Source: Datnioides undecimradiatus | Taxonomy: Eukaryota > Chordata > Actinopteri > Lobotiformes > Datnioididae | Direction: 5' to 3' | Length of the DNA stretch: 64,000 nucleotides | NCBI GenBank assembly: GCA_008933995.1 | Contig: WARS01000013.1 | Location: forward strand, 13,026,808-13,090,807 | In this document: in pieces, positions 1 through 13,000 of the stretch | How the letters are laid out: every line of letters starts with the position of its first letter | Numbering within the stretch: the first letter of the stretch is position 1 | Translations under genes and position numbers: made by a program | Notes under the pieces: generated by a model | What the model was told of the DNA's origin: nothing | The model's database searches: none | The model's input: only the letters and a program-made list of their open reading frames with translations

Positions 1-1925
1 ATATTTTAAGTCCAAAATGCATCAGGTTCTGTCAAACATGTATATGCACCTACAAATCAGAATACAGATGCAATACAAATGTAATAATTAATTGTAATAA
101 TTAAGTGTAAAATTAAAGAAAACCCTTCAAAAGCGCATTTAAAAATGTTTTTTTAAATAATTGTTTTCTGTGAATCTGCTTAGAGAGGGAATCTCAATCC
201 AGTGCAGGTGTGGCGGACTCCGCCACTACCAATAAAATGAAGAAAGGTTTTTTTAGTGAATGCACATACATTTAACGGCTGCTGCAAGACAAACAAACAA
301 ACAAACAAAAAGATTTAATGGAAAATAATATTTAAAAAACGTAAGCTTTATAACTTAACTGTTGAATAACCAAATGGATAAATGTGAGTGTTAAATTTAA
401 CTTTTTTGTAAAATAAAGCAGACTAGAGACATCCCTGCGCTTTACTACATCACAGGACCATTTACACATTAACATTTACATGACAAATGAAAGTCATATG
501 ATGGGGTGACACCCCCAGACACACCGTATGTCAAACTCTTGCTTTTCTCTCTGTCTGTCTTAAAGCGTGGAAAGACAAACTGTAATTAGGGAGACCTGAG
601 AATGCTCCAGATGAAATGTTTGCTTGTTAAAACAAGAGAGGAGACGTCAAGGAGTGTAGGGATTTTTCCACTTTCCACTAAACAGAAGTGTTTGTTTGTT
701 TGTCTGCTGTAGACACATTTAATAACCTCAACACACATCTCAAGGACTGGAGAGGTTTTTAGTGCACAACTATGCCACTGCTTCGTGATGACACACAAGA
801 ATGAGAGTCTTCTTATCTAATAGTGTTGATATGAACTCATCTCTGTGTCTCTCATCTCTGCAGAAAACCGTCAAATGGAAAATTCCCTACAGTCAAAGAA
901 GAAATGTGTTCCTGCCTCACCACACTATCCCCCATTTTTCAATCTCTTAAAAAAAAGAACGTTTTTTCTTTCATTCTCTGGACACGTGCTCGACTCAGGA
1001 CAGAGATAAATTCCTGCAGCTTGACTCTGTGAACAGTTTTCACTTTGTGTCTCTGAAAGATGGCTGAGGAGACATGACAGTCGAGCGCTGAACATTTTGA
1101 ATGATGAAAACATGAACAAAACAAACAGCTGGCCTGCGTTGACAATGAAACAAAATGGCTGCTGGTTTGAGTGCCTTGGGTAACACCGTGATAACCATCA
1201 CCCACCCTGACTCTTCACATCGGATGACTCACTGCCCGACAGACACGTCGATGACTAATGATAATAGCACAGTGATGGTTAGAGGGCGGTCACAGCCAAT
1301 GAATGTTTACAGCTAAAATGCTAATAAGCTAATCACTCTGGCTCTCAAAGCCCCATCTTGTGGGTAAAAGAGGAGCACGAGGAACCTGACGCAGATCTTC
1401 TACTTTGTTGTGCTGTAGTAACTGGATAGCTTTTTGTGTATTTTAGGGGTTTTAAAGTGTATCTGTTTGTGAATTTGGTTTATGCACACTGTATTACTTT
1501 ATCTCTGCTCATGCATTACAGTTGGCTTTAATGAAAAATGTCCACGGGAAAATGTCTTAAACCACTGATCACAGTTCAGCCACTATCCCCACCTCTGTTT
1601 ATTTTCACTTTGGCATTTGTTATCAGTCAGCGCCACAGAAAGTCATGTTTCAGATTCCAAAAAATCCGATTCATTTTTCTCTTTTTCTCCTCCAGCTTTA
1701 AGAAGAGTTGCTGTGAGAGTTTTCACTAAATAATACAGAAGGTTTCTTGTAAAATGTGCCAAAGTGATGATGAAGCGATTCCAGTCATAGAATAGAGGAT
1801 TCATTTGAAGCCATAAGTAGTCTAATTACTGTTTGATCATGTTTCTGTTGTACTATTTTGCATTTGCTTTTGATAACCTTTATAGTGTCAGCTCCTGTGG
1901 ACAATAAACCTCTTTTTGATGCTGT
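1..1925 (+). other. Probable 3' UTR of an unseen plus-strand gene
   Basis: No recognisable coding sequence. An AATAAA at 1903-1908 followed by a T- and GT-rich tail (to about 1960) looks like a real plus-strand transcript end, convergent with hdac7. In human the gene that converges on HDAC7 is SLC48A1 (haem transporter), so this may be its 3' UTR. That is inference from synteny; none of its protein is visible here. Confidence 0.35.
1903..1908 (+). promoter_or_regulatory. Polyadenylation signal AATAAA (plus strand)
   Basis: AATAAA followed within about 10-50 bases by T-rich and GT-rich sequence (CTCTTTTTGATG, then GAGTTATTTGTGG), the usual layout of a vertebrate poly(A) site. Confidence 0.5.
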
Positions 1926-2056
1926 ATATGAGTGCATGAGTTATTTGTGGCACAATATCTTACATGCCTCCATTCTGGAGTCATTCAGACATTAGAGAAA
2001 GCTGTGGTGATTCTGATTAGAAATAAATAATCTTATTCACATGTATATAATTTACC

Positions 2057-2062
2057 TTTATT
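2057..2062 (-). promoter_or_regulatory. hdac7: Polyadenylation signal AATAAA (hdac7, distal)
   Basis: TTTATT on the plus strand, i.e. AATAAA for hdac7, followed downstream by a T/GT-rich stretch. Faces the plus-strand signal at 1903 across about 150 bp. Confidence 0.55.
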
Positions 2063-2311
2063 AAGGATTTTTTGGGAAACAAAAATATTAGAAAAGACAA
2101 AGGCATACAACAAAGAAACAACAAAGTCATTATGTACACTGTACAGAAATAAAAAGAAAGAGTCAGTTGTGACAAAACTGGACTTTGCCTGCAGTTTTAA
2201 TTAAGATCCAGTTTGTTAAGGCTACCTTCACACAGGTTGGTCAGCATGATACTTCAAGGCACATGGGCTGATATTTTGGTCTTTAAGTCTGCACAGGGCT
2301 CATTTTTCAGA

Positions 2312-2317
2312 TTTATT
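2312..2317 (-). promoter_or_regulatory. hdac7: Polyadenylation signal AATAAA (hdac7, proximal)
   Basis: First AATAAA after the hdac7 stop, about 2.1 kb downstream. An alternative to the distal signal. Confidence 0.4.
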
Positions 2318-4414
2318 CAAATACAAAAATAAGTCATTTGCATTAAGACAAAAGGTAAGACATTAGATATGTCAGGTCACTGTTGTGAATATTAAACTTT
2401 GTAAAGCTACACTCCACTGTTGGACTGTTCTACATAATAGGGAGCTGAAGCTGCTCCATGCTGTCATCATTTGTTTTCACATTTTTCATTACATTAACAA
2501 CAATTTGACAGGTTTTGAGTTGCACACACATGATGCAACATAAAGAAAGCAAGAAACAAAAGAGCAAACATACTGTACTTAAAAAAATAATCCATAGCAC
2601 CGTCAAAAGTGTGTTAGACATGCAAAGAGCACTTCAAAGGCACAGAATCTGAATGTATAAATACAAGTCATGTAGACTTTTTTTTTGAAAAATGAATTTG
2701 TTTATATATCCATCCTGTGCTTTTGGTGCTGTTCAACTGTTTGGATAGAAAAAAGAAACATTCACAAACTCTCCAAAGTCTTTGAAGTTCTTTAAGCCAT
2801 GCCAGTCCAGCAACGGCACATTGTTCTCATAAACTTTGGTTGCGCTTAACCTGTGTCCAATTGCACTGTGAGGATATTCAACTATCTCAGTATTACTGCT
2901 CCATCCTAACTGCTAAAATGTTGTTGTTTGGTCCGGGGAGAAAAATGCATCCCCGGTGCTGACGGGAATCAGAACACCACCACGTCAGTGACGAGCACAG
3001 GAGAGATCAGTTTGTCCTTCTTATGAAAGAAATAAGAGCACAAAAAATTACAAAATACAGCAGGAATGCTCATCCACAGGTAGAAACACTGGTCCACTTG
3101 AACATAATTTTGATTTTAAGACCCAACTCACCCATCCTGAGGGCACCATAAGTGCACTGTATGTGACTGTAAAGCCTTTGGATGAGCCTCATCCAAAAAA
3201 ATCAAACTGCATTGTCTCATATACAATCGTTTCTAAGTGGTCACGCTGCACTGAGGCATCACATGTGATGACATGTAAAGAATCTCTTTCAGGATCCTTT
3301 CAGAGTGATTACTCTCTGCCCTGATATTGATACTCTATTGACTAGAGGTATTAGCTCTTCACTGTGACTAATGCCACTGATATAAACTATAGAATGTCTA
3401 ATGTCTATGTAAGATGCACTTCATCAAAGACTGCTGTGTCTTATTTTATCTGCCGGGGAGCCACAATAACTGCAGCCATCTAGAGTCTTGCTGCATGTGC
3501 TCGCCCGACAGGCCAAGAAAGGAAAAAAAAAAAAGATTAAAAAAAATATTTGGACGTACAAAACAATATGAAACATATGTATCTCAGACTCCACTGTAGC
3601 TTCACTCTAACTGGATTCTTAAAGAAAAAAAGAAACTTATCGTGCTGACATTCACAAAAATGTGTGCCATAGGTCAAAAGAATGAATATTCAGATAAAAC
3701 AAGAAAAACGAGCAAACAAGATGTCTGATTGTCAACATGGCCGACGTGGCTGCGTCACCTCCATCTTATCCAGTTCACATTACAGAACAGTACAGTGCAA
3801 AATGGTCAGAAGCTCTTTTCCTTCATAAAGTCTTTGTCATATACTGATAAATGACATCATCATAGCGGTACACATTTTAAATGCAGAGGATATGTCTGTT
3901 CTCCTTCACCAGCACGTCCTGATGGGACGTCTCCTTCCGCTCTGAGTGGTTGGCTCCAGTAAGCCGAGGTGACCTTTAACCCCCACCGTCAAGGTTACCC
4001 CAGTCCAAGCAGTCTTTTGCAGGTCTTGTGGGAGTCATTTACAAGGTGAATGTTTAAAGTCGCAGAGCTGTGCTTTGTCAGGTGTGTGTTCATGCTACGT
4101 CATCTTGTTAGTTCCCAATGCAACAAGAGAATGAAGATCCTTCGTTAAGCTGCCTCTGGTTGTCTTTGTCAGTTCAGAGACCTGCAGAGGTGTCATGACA
4201 ATATGAATGTTGCCCAGGTGATATTGTGTGTTTGGTCTGACTGCAGCCAGTAGTAATAGGAGGTGGAGGAGTTTTTGTCTGGTGATGAATACAGTGGTGG
4301 AACTGAGGATGAGGACATCTGCTTCCAGTGATAGTCCAAATGCATAGCTCCGTGTGTTTGTGTGTGTGTTTCCACTGAGACTTGGTTGAAGGCATCTGTC
4401 AGGAGACTCCTTCT

Positions 4415-4457
4415 TCAGAGAGAATCGCCCTTCACTGTCAGTTTTTCTGACTGCATC
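4415..4457 (-). CDS. hdac7: hdac7 coding exon 24 (last) with stop TGA
   Basis: Completes residues 942-955, [14 protein letters not shown], then TGA. The acceptor has a strong pyrimidine tract ending TTATTAAG. The alignment DR-(M)QSEKL to human DRPSEQL supports it, but the conserved family ending EEEEPMNL is absent. This is the least certain coding exon; alternative last exons were not found. Confidence 0.68.
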
Positions 4458-6957
4458 CTTAATAAGCAAGAGAAAGAGAAAGACTTTATGATACATGTGT
4501 GATACTGTAATGATGCTGAAGTAGAAGATATTAAAGACAATGCCGTCCTTACCTGTCAGAGGCCACAGCTCCCATTGACAGAGAGGCGATGGCGCTGATG
4601 GCCTCACTGTCTGAGTCACGTCTCAGACGTCGCCTCTGTGCCTGAAGGTAGGAGAGATCTACTGTGGCGGCCGAATCCTTCACACTCTGCCAGTACTCAC
4701 CTTCAGGAGGCAAGAAGATGAAAAAGAGAGAGAGAAGGAAGGAGAAAGAGAGAAAGATTAATGTCCTCAGTTGTCGGTATTTCAGTGTTGTTTTCATCCT
4801 GAATAGTTCCTTGAGGGAAAGTGCCTGCACTGCATTATTAAAAAGCAGCACTTGGTGTTTGATCCACCAGTTGTAGTTGTTTGATCTGAATATAAGCATT
4901 GACTGTGTTATAAACAGCCCCTGGTCTAAATGTCCACGTTGATAATTTCAGAAATGTAAACTCAAATTCAATCTGTTCTCTCAAGGTCTCCAGGCCTCAG
5001 TCCTGTGACACACAGTGGAAGTAAAATCAATCAGTGTTTGCAAATGTGTTCGTCTATGAGTGTGTGTGTGTCCTGGCTGTGTATGCAACTCACATATATT
5101 TCACCCCGGGCCTAAATTATGGGCTTAACATTCTTGTGGCTTTGCAAATATTTTTAATTAATCTAATTTGGTTGGGATAACATTTGTGTGCAATCAGGAG
5201 GGGATGTTGCGAAGGTCGTGTGCCAGAGAAGTGTTTGAAGATAATTGGAGCCAGGGCGGCTGTGTGTATGTGTGTGTGTGTGTGCGCGCGCGCATGTGTG
5301 TATGTGTGTGTCTGTCTGTGTGTGGGACGGCTGGAGGGAGAGATGGGAGACAGGGATGTAAAGGAGGAGAGGTGGCCAGAGAGCAGGAGGGATGAGGAGA
5401 CGGAGGGTGGTGCTAAGTGGAGAAATAGGAATGATCATTATCGGAAATGGAAACACAAATGTTTCATATTGTTTTGTACGCAAAAAAAGACAGATGCTTG
5501 TAGAGATTAGGAAAGTAGATAAAACAATTAAAAATGTTTCAATAACTTGATACATTTTCAAAAAAGAATATATAAAAAATAAAATAAAATTCTATGATGG
5601 TAACAAAGTTTTCATTGTAGATCTTGCACCAAATGAAAATCTGAAAGTTCTAAAATGCTAATTTTGTTCAAAATTCACCTTGTTTGAACTGAGGGTGGAA
5701 AAAGGTGGAGGAAGACTTACTCCAATGCGTAAGGCAGTGAACACAGCGCTACAACAATTAGCTGGTGCAACAGTAACAGGTGTATTTCTATGATTTCATC
5801 TTCAAATTAAAGTATGAATAAAAGCATTTACCAGCCAGTGCCAAGGAGCAATAACAACTTCTGCAATATAAATCAACCGAGAACCTTTCAGCTCAACCTA
5901 TTACTCAATTAACAAATGGATGGGGACATTTTCTTGTCATCTGAAGCAGGTTATGACAGACCGTGGAGAGAGTGAGAAAGTAGGGGCAACTGAGACAGAT
6001 GATGTAGAAGAGACTAAAGGAGAAGTTGAGCAGTTACAGGTTAAATAAAAAAGATGGCAACAACTTAAGAATGGAAACGGAAAAAAAGGCAGTGAACGGC
6101 TTTCACTTGTTTTTGAGTCTTTCCAGCACTTGGATACAACAAGTAGGACTATTAGAAGAATTAGATCAGTAACATATATATTACAAGTAAATCTCTTTAT
6201 TGTGAGGAAATTATACACCTTGAACTTGAACTCTGCAGTTCTGCTCTGCCAATCTAAAAAACCTATTTTATGCCTCATGTCCTTATTCTAACAGTATTTA
6301 AACAATCATTAAATTTTGGGGCAAAATAATCAGGTCGGTTTGCTCAGGAGGAATCAAGTAAAAATAGTCTCCAGAGAGCGTGGAAGATTTTTCTGCCTGC
6401 GCAAACTGCACATGTTGCATATTATTTATTTATTTATTTACATTTATTCAGTTCCACATTGTTTGTTTGCCTGTAGAGCAGCCAGCAGCTGTCTTAGAGC
6501 ATATTTGATCAGCATGATAGTCAGTTTGCGGCTGGCTCTAAAACTGAACTGAAATGAGCAACGCATTTGGAAAGCTGGACACACACAGAACTCTGGACAG
6601 TAGATGAAAAATGTTTTCCCTGGTGTGTGGTACCGTGTGACTTATGTTGATGATTTTTATTTATTTTATTTATTTGCTCACTCAAAAATGTGTGTGTATA
6701 AATGAAATATTTTTCACAGTGCTGCAAACCCTCTAAATGACGTGCTGCTGAGGGCACTGGATGCTTCTGCTTGTGTTGTGTGTAGGTGTTGGTTCTCACC
6801 GTGAACCTGGATGACTCTCTGAAGAGACTGGACAGCATTTTCACACGGCTTCTGGTCCAGCACTGACTGGGACAGAGGCTCCACCTGGGACATAACAATA
6901 TGTTACAGGATAAAACATACTGTACATCTTTTCAGAAACATACACTGTCCTCTACAT

Positions 6958-7003
<46 letters not shown>

Positions 7004-10000
7004 ACACACACACACACACACACACAGCTCACCTCCATGCCCAGCAAGGCGCTGACGCAGGCTTCAGAGGCATCGCAGATGGCCTTGAGGTCATGTCCCC
7101 CCTCTAGCGCCAGGACAACCCGACCCCCAGCCAGTGACATCAGCTGACGGGTCAGGAAGCCAAAACCTGGTAAAGAGCAACACACAAACACACACATGCA
7201 CAGGTTAAGCCAGATAATGATACCTCAAGGACTTCTCTTTAGGTATTTATCATTTATCAAGGAGATTAAACGATTTCTTCTTTTCATTTTATTTTTGAAG
7301 ATTTTTACACACTGCTCTTCAGAGTTCAGATCTTCTTTTAGATGCCATTCTCCTTGATTCAGACCAGTACTCTCATTTAAATGAAACAGGTGATTTATGT
7401 ATTTATATTACATTTAAAAATAAAAGGTAGAATTTCTCAAATCAGTGCACAAACATTTAATTTTTCTCTGTAACTGCACTTTGGACGTTTTTGCTTTCTG
7501 TAGATCAGAACAACTGAATTATAAAGTGCTTGCGCTAGAGCTAATGTCTGACATCAATATGGCTGCTCAGCTATGAAAGAATGTTTATCCACCTGAAAAT
7601 GGTCCGTGAAAAATTACCAATCTTTGCAGTTCGGCAATTTGTCACAAATTAGTTGGAGTTATGTATTAACACACTGGCTTGGCGTCTGCTACTATGCTGC
7701 ATTCAAAATAATTATTTTATTTATTAAATTGATATTATATCTTATATATGATGACAAACAGGAAACTTAGTGTCATTTTCACCAACATCAGAGAAAACAA
7801 TCATTAAACTAAACATTTTGAATAGGTCAGATACAGTAAGTACAGTTAATAGGGATTTCAGACTGCCCTTTCTGTAATAAAACTGATTAATTTATATGCC
7901 CATGTCTGTGAGTAAGAGTATGTTAATGGGAACATATGCTGCATGTGAATGAGAGCTGACTGAGCCTTACACTTGGCTGTGACCTTATAGCCTCCCAGTG
8001 ATGACGGATGTCCTTCGACAGCATCAAAACCAGCTGACACAAGCACCACATCAGGGGAAAACTCGTGGGCAATGGGCATCACCACGGCTCTGAGGAGGAA
8101 GAGAGGAAACAACATGCTGTAAACTAAATTACTGTTTTGTAAGTTGCATTCATTCAAGCTCTGTGGCCTGGCTGGAATTAGCTAGTACGTTTAAGAAATA
8201 GTGTTTTTAACAGGTGTTTATAATTTGTGAAAAAATGAGAACTTGGAAAGTGAATAAAATAGAATAATGTGAGAGAGGAAGTCGTTGTGGGATTGATTTG
8301 ACATCAGAATCAGATGAGAAAGATTACTTATTGTAATTAACAAAATTTTAAGTTCTCAGTAAAGTTAAAAAACATCAAACCGCACAGTTGAGGGGATTGA
8401 TTTGCGAGTGGAACACTTGTACAATGTCAGACTTTTTCTGGATTGTTAACTACAAACATTCACTTCATTGTAAACTCCATCCATTTGAAAATGATGAAAG
8501 ATAAATTATCAAAGGCCACGTTCCAAGTGCTTGATCTCTGTTTTGATCCACTTCTGGTACGAGGCCAACATTAGAAGGTAGGGTAGCTCCCAGGTGTGAA
8601 TGTGTGCAACTGTTTAAATTTGAAGCAGATCACTGCTGGAAAAAAGAAGCATGACCGCTCTGAAAACCTCTGCATGATAAAAAATAAAGTTAAAAAAATG
8701 GTTGAAGCATAGACCCACAACTTAAGGCAGGTGGAAATGACTGAACTGTTTCTGTTTTTACCAGTGACACAAGCAGATAAAAATGAGACCCTTGACATGG
8801 GACTGAGACGCCCATGTACTGTGTACTCAACTCAGCGGAGACCACTTTCCTTGCTTCTATACTCTCCTCCTCACTTCCTCTGCTCTCCTGCTGCCAGTTA
8901 TTTAGCAAGAGCACGCAGCCAATGCCGTGTTTGATTCTCTCTCTCTCACTCACTCTCTCTCTCTCTCCCTCTCAGCGGCAGTTCAAAGGCGTTTGTGTGC
9001 GTCTGGTTCCTATTAGGAGCTCGTCCCTCTTCTCACGTCACTGACAGCCAGCCATCTGGGATCCATTGGGCCTAATTACGCCGCCTTTGGATTCCCTAAC
9101 AATGCACCCCCCACTTCTTCTCCTCTCCTCTGCGCTCCACCATAGTTTGTTATTCGGCGGTAGTCACCTAGAAATGCATATGAAAACATGTGCATGCATA
9201 CATACATGCTATGCACAGACCAAAACAATCCACACCTATTATGCTCTTCCTTTAAAACTGGATCTTACATGAATGCTGTGCTACTGGTGATCGGAAAGAC
9301 CTAAAATCTGACCACCTTACGGGTCCTGCACACATACACACTCACTAAGTCATGACACCAATCTCAATGCAGCTAAGCTTTCTCTTGATTGTACCAGAGT
9401 CTCACCACCACTCTCGACCACAATATTTCCCCTGTCACTAACACACACCCAAAAACAGAGACACATCATCAACAACCGCACTCTGGCTAGTTTTCTGTTC
9501 CATCCTGGAGAGAAACACACAGTCTGGAAGACCCTGTCATCTAAATCATGGATTCAAATTGAATTACACAACTGGCACCAGACTAGATACTTAATTGCAT
9601 AAGCATGAATTCATGATGCATTAAATTTTGTCTGTATGGTGTGTTATGCATTTATTCGCACCAGTTAATCCATAAAATGGTGGTAAAGTGCACTGAAAAA
9701 CTATTTAAGCATTTGTGTAGTGGATGTTTTTACAGATACCCCTGCTGTGTTGTTTTATGCAAATCTTCACTACCTTGCTGCAGTTTTGAAATCCAAAAGA
9801 CATTTTTACTTTTTTGCTTTAATTAGATGACTGTCGCAGTATATATGGGGTTATTCGCTTTGATGACATGTGACAAAGGTCTTTGGCTGGATATGCATCT
9901 TGGACATCAGAGCTATAGGGTATGTGCCTCAAACCACTGGACCACCGGGACACTCCTTCTGCACAGAGCTTTGATACAGTGCACGGTTTCCAGGGGTAAC

Positions 10001-13000
10001 ACACAATACAGTACAGTACTACAGTGTGGTTAACTGAGGAAGTTTTACACATGAAAACACTTGCCATTTCCCAAACTGGACGAAAAATAACAAAACCAGA
10101 CGCCTGCTCAGGAAAAGACCAGTTGTTTCTTAATTAGCATCCAGAACTCCAGTAAACACTGGACTTAGTGTTTTTGAATCTGCCTATTGGCTCTATGGAT
10201 TTTACCAGTATGGGTTAGCTCATTAGCATCTTTCCTTTGACGAGGGGCCCACCCACTGAGTCTGCTGCATGCAGAACCATGTAGAGCTCACATACTGTTT
10301 AATCATCTGGTGGTGAGCCAGTGTTGCTGACAGAAACACTCTGAGTTCATTACAGTGCAGAGCAGAACCATATAATGTTCATTCAGGAAAAATAATTCAA
10401 ACTAAAATGGTGACAGCAAAGGTGTGTTTTACGAACACATATGTGTTTGGGTTTGTTTAAGCTCAACAATTAATGGAGAATTACAACGTCAGTATTGCTT
10501 TAATATAAATTGTGTGGACGTTGATTGTTGTCAACTGTATTTTTAACGGAAATTAGTAATCAGATATGAAAACTGGTTTATTACAGGTATTACAGATATT
10601 CCATCATAGTGAACAAGAATCAACATTACAGTATAGGTTTCTAACGGGAGTAAATAAAACAGCTGCTTGTTGTTTGTCCTTCCCCTGACAGTATACCAGG
10701 TGACATGAATATCATCATCACTGACACTGATGTAATGCCTTTAACTTAAACCTGACTGATCATCATTTTGTTTGGGAGTGAAAAGGGAATTCTATGCATG
10801 AATTAATGAATGCATTGATTGACTGAAAATGGTGATGTTGATGAGTTTAATACATATTCTTTGAACCTTTATGTTTCTGAACAAAACATTTCAGAAACAT
10901 TTCTAGCAATAGACCAATGCAGCATGTGGACTAACTGTGCAAACTGTGGTCATGAAATGAATAATTTAAAATTTAATGTAACTCTGACAATAAAAAACGT
11001 AAATTAGGATTACATGTTCTCAGGTTCAAGTCTCTGCTAGTTGATCTTTATATTGCAATGGCATAAACTAAAACTCACAGCAGCTGAGAAGGAAGAGAAA
11101 CATACTCACCAATGTGAAAATGTTAGGCTGACATTAATGTATGCAAGTCAAATTAAACTGCACTAGAGTACAGAAAGACATATGATGTGGCTAACAGAGA
11201 AAGGTTTAGTATACTCTTTACCTGAATGCAGCCAGGTACTCTGCATCACCCATGGGAGGGTTCAAACCTCCTGTCCATCCTACGTTCACATTGAAGCCCT
11301 CACCTGCACCTGCACCCACCTGAACAGAGTAAGAGGGGAGAAACAGAATGAGATGAAGAGAAAGAAAGGGTCACTTTGAATGTCAAGAGAGTTAATAAGT
11401 CCCAGAGAAAGTTGAGAAATTACACAAAGATGACAGATTTGTGTCAAATGTTCGCAAAATCAGCACGGCTGTTGCAAAACCTTGCATTGCAGCAATCGAG
11501 GAAAAGTGACTGAATCTCTTTAAGGCAACACCAGGGAGTGATTATGATTCCTAAATGAAAGACGGATGGCTATTAATTCAACACCCCTGTCCCTCCATTT
11601 TGATTTTGATACAATTTGTCAAATGGCCTTATAAATCACTATGAGCCACAACAGAGCTACACCCGTTCATGATTTCCAAACTTTAGTCTATAGCCATACT
11701 TGGAAATATTTCACTTTTGGCAAATGCTGATTGATATATAAAAAACAATGTATTCACATATAATCACATTCTCTATGTAATGCACTGTTGGTATTTCGGA
11801 AATATAGTATTTGTATGAAATTGAAAGGACTGTATACTATGTGTTCTGCATTTGTAAGTGTAGTGTTTTTGTGTATATGGCATGTCAAATAAAACTTACA
11901 CTGTATACTACTTATACCACATGCTCTAACTTATTTCAGTGGATTTTATAGCTGTATTAAAATTGGCATGTATCCCCCAAAATGCCAGGCAGAGTCGATG
12001 AAAGTTCTCTCAGTTTGACCTCACATACTTGGGGCAGAGCGTGCACTGAGGCCTGGGTCTTGGAAAGAAGGATTAAGGATTCCTGCTTCTCTCTTTGTAG
12101 TTCTGCTAGCAGCCATTTAGCTGTTCTCTAAGCCCTTCACCATCAGTCAATGTGTCAGTTTGAGGGCAAAATGAGGAGGTTGATTGACATACTCTTGGCA
12201 ACAAGGCGTGGTAATTTCCTTTGTGTGTGTGTGTGTGTGTGTATGGGTGTGAGAGGATGTTTGAAAGAATGCTGATGAGCATCACAGAGCGTCTGTCTCC
12301 ATTCTTCTCTCAGTGGACTGGATGTTCACAGGGCAAACGAAAAACACATGACGCCTCCTGTCCTCTGCCAACTAGTAATGTACCCGCATGCACACGCATG
12401 TGCACCCGGACACACACAGACACACACACACATACACAATTCCTGCGATTGCTCCAAGTCTCTTGCGCTCTTCTCTGTCCTCTGTCTCTCTTTCATGTTT
12501 CAAGAGTTGCTGGACTGGATTAGGACTTTGCTGTTTTCTGTGTGGTACTCTGCACTCTCTGTTATGGCTATGACATCACACCCCTACCCCATGGTGTGTT
12601 ATATACCTACACGGGGGACAGCGAGACTCCAGAGGTTTACCACACAGCTCAACAGAGGTTGAGGGGCCACTTAAGGCAAAGCCACATCCAAGCTAGCAGA
12701 GCGTTTTATGTACCGTCCCTCATCGGGGGATTTTATGGGAAAACATTGACTATTTTATCCTCATTATTGTGGGGGAGGATGGGAGAGTAAGAGGAGGGGA
12801 TGTGGGGGATTGGATGGGTGGTGAATGCCACCGTGGGTTGGGGTCAATTTATCTGACTGGGGATAGTCATCACACTTGGTTTCTGGTAAGACCGCAGGCA
12901 GAATTCATAGGCATCTCAATTTCCTGTATTCAAACATAGGCATGCAATTCCATTGTACACATCCTGTTGTGAAGTTCCAACATCCAAAACATCCAAAGTC

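Larger units (their letters stand above)
2040..4414 (-). other. hdac7: hdac7 3' untranslated region (inferred)
   Basis: Non-coding stretch below the stop with no convincing frame on either strand. The first AATAAA signals met on the minus strand are at 2317-2312 and 2062-2057, so the message probably ends about 2.1 or 2.35 kb after the stop. Confidence 0.6.
8090..11221 (-). other. hdac7: hdac7 intron 19
   Basis: About 3.1 kb. Holds a CT-rich simple repeat at about 8937-8976 and a degenerate SINE at about 9855-9955. No exon-like sequence recognised. Confidence 0.8.

Noticed and set aside
864-950. Possible terminal exon on the plus strand: CTGCAG acceptor followed by 28 codons and TAA
   Set aside because: The peptide (KTVKWKIPYSQRRNVF and on) matches no family I know and does not look like the SLC48A1 end. 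A chance acceptor before a short open frame is likely.
4095-4619. 174-codon minus-strand open frame over the hdac7 3' end
   Set aside because: It reads out of frame through exon 24, an intron and part of exon 23. The spliced, in-phase model explains the conserved residues better.
9855-9955. True tRNA gene suggested by the A-box-like motif
   Set aside because: No cloverleaf, no intact B box, and the 3' part matches a SINE tail, so a decayed SINE is the better call.
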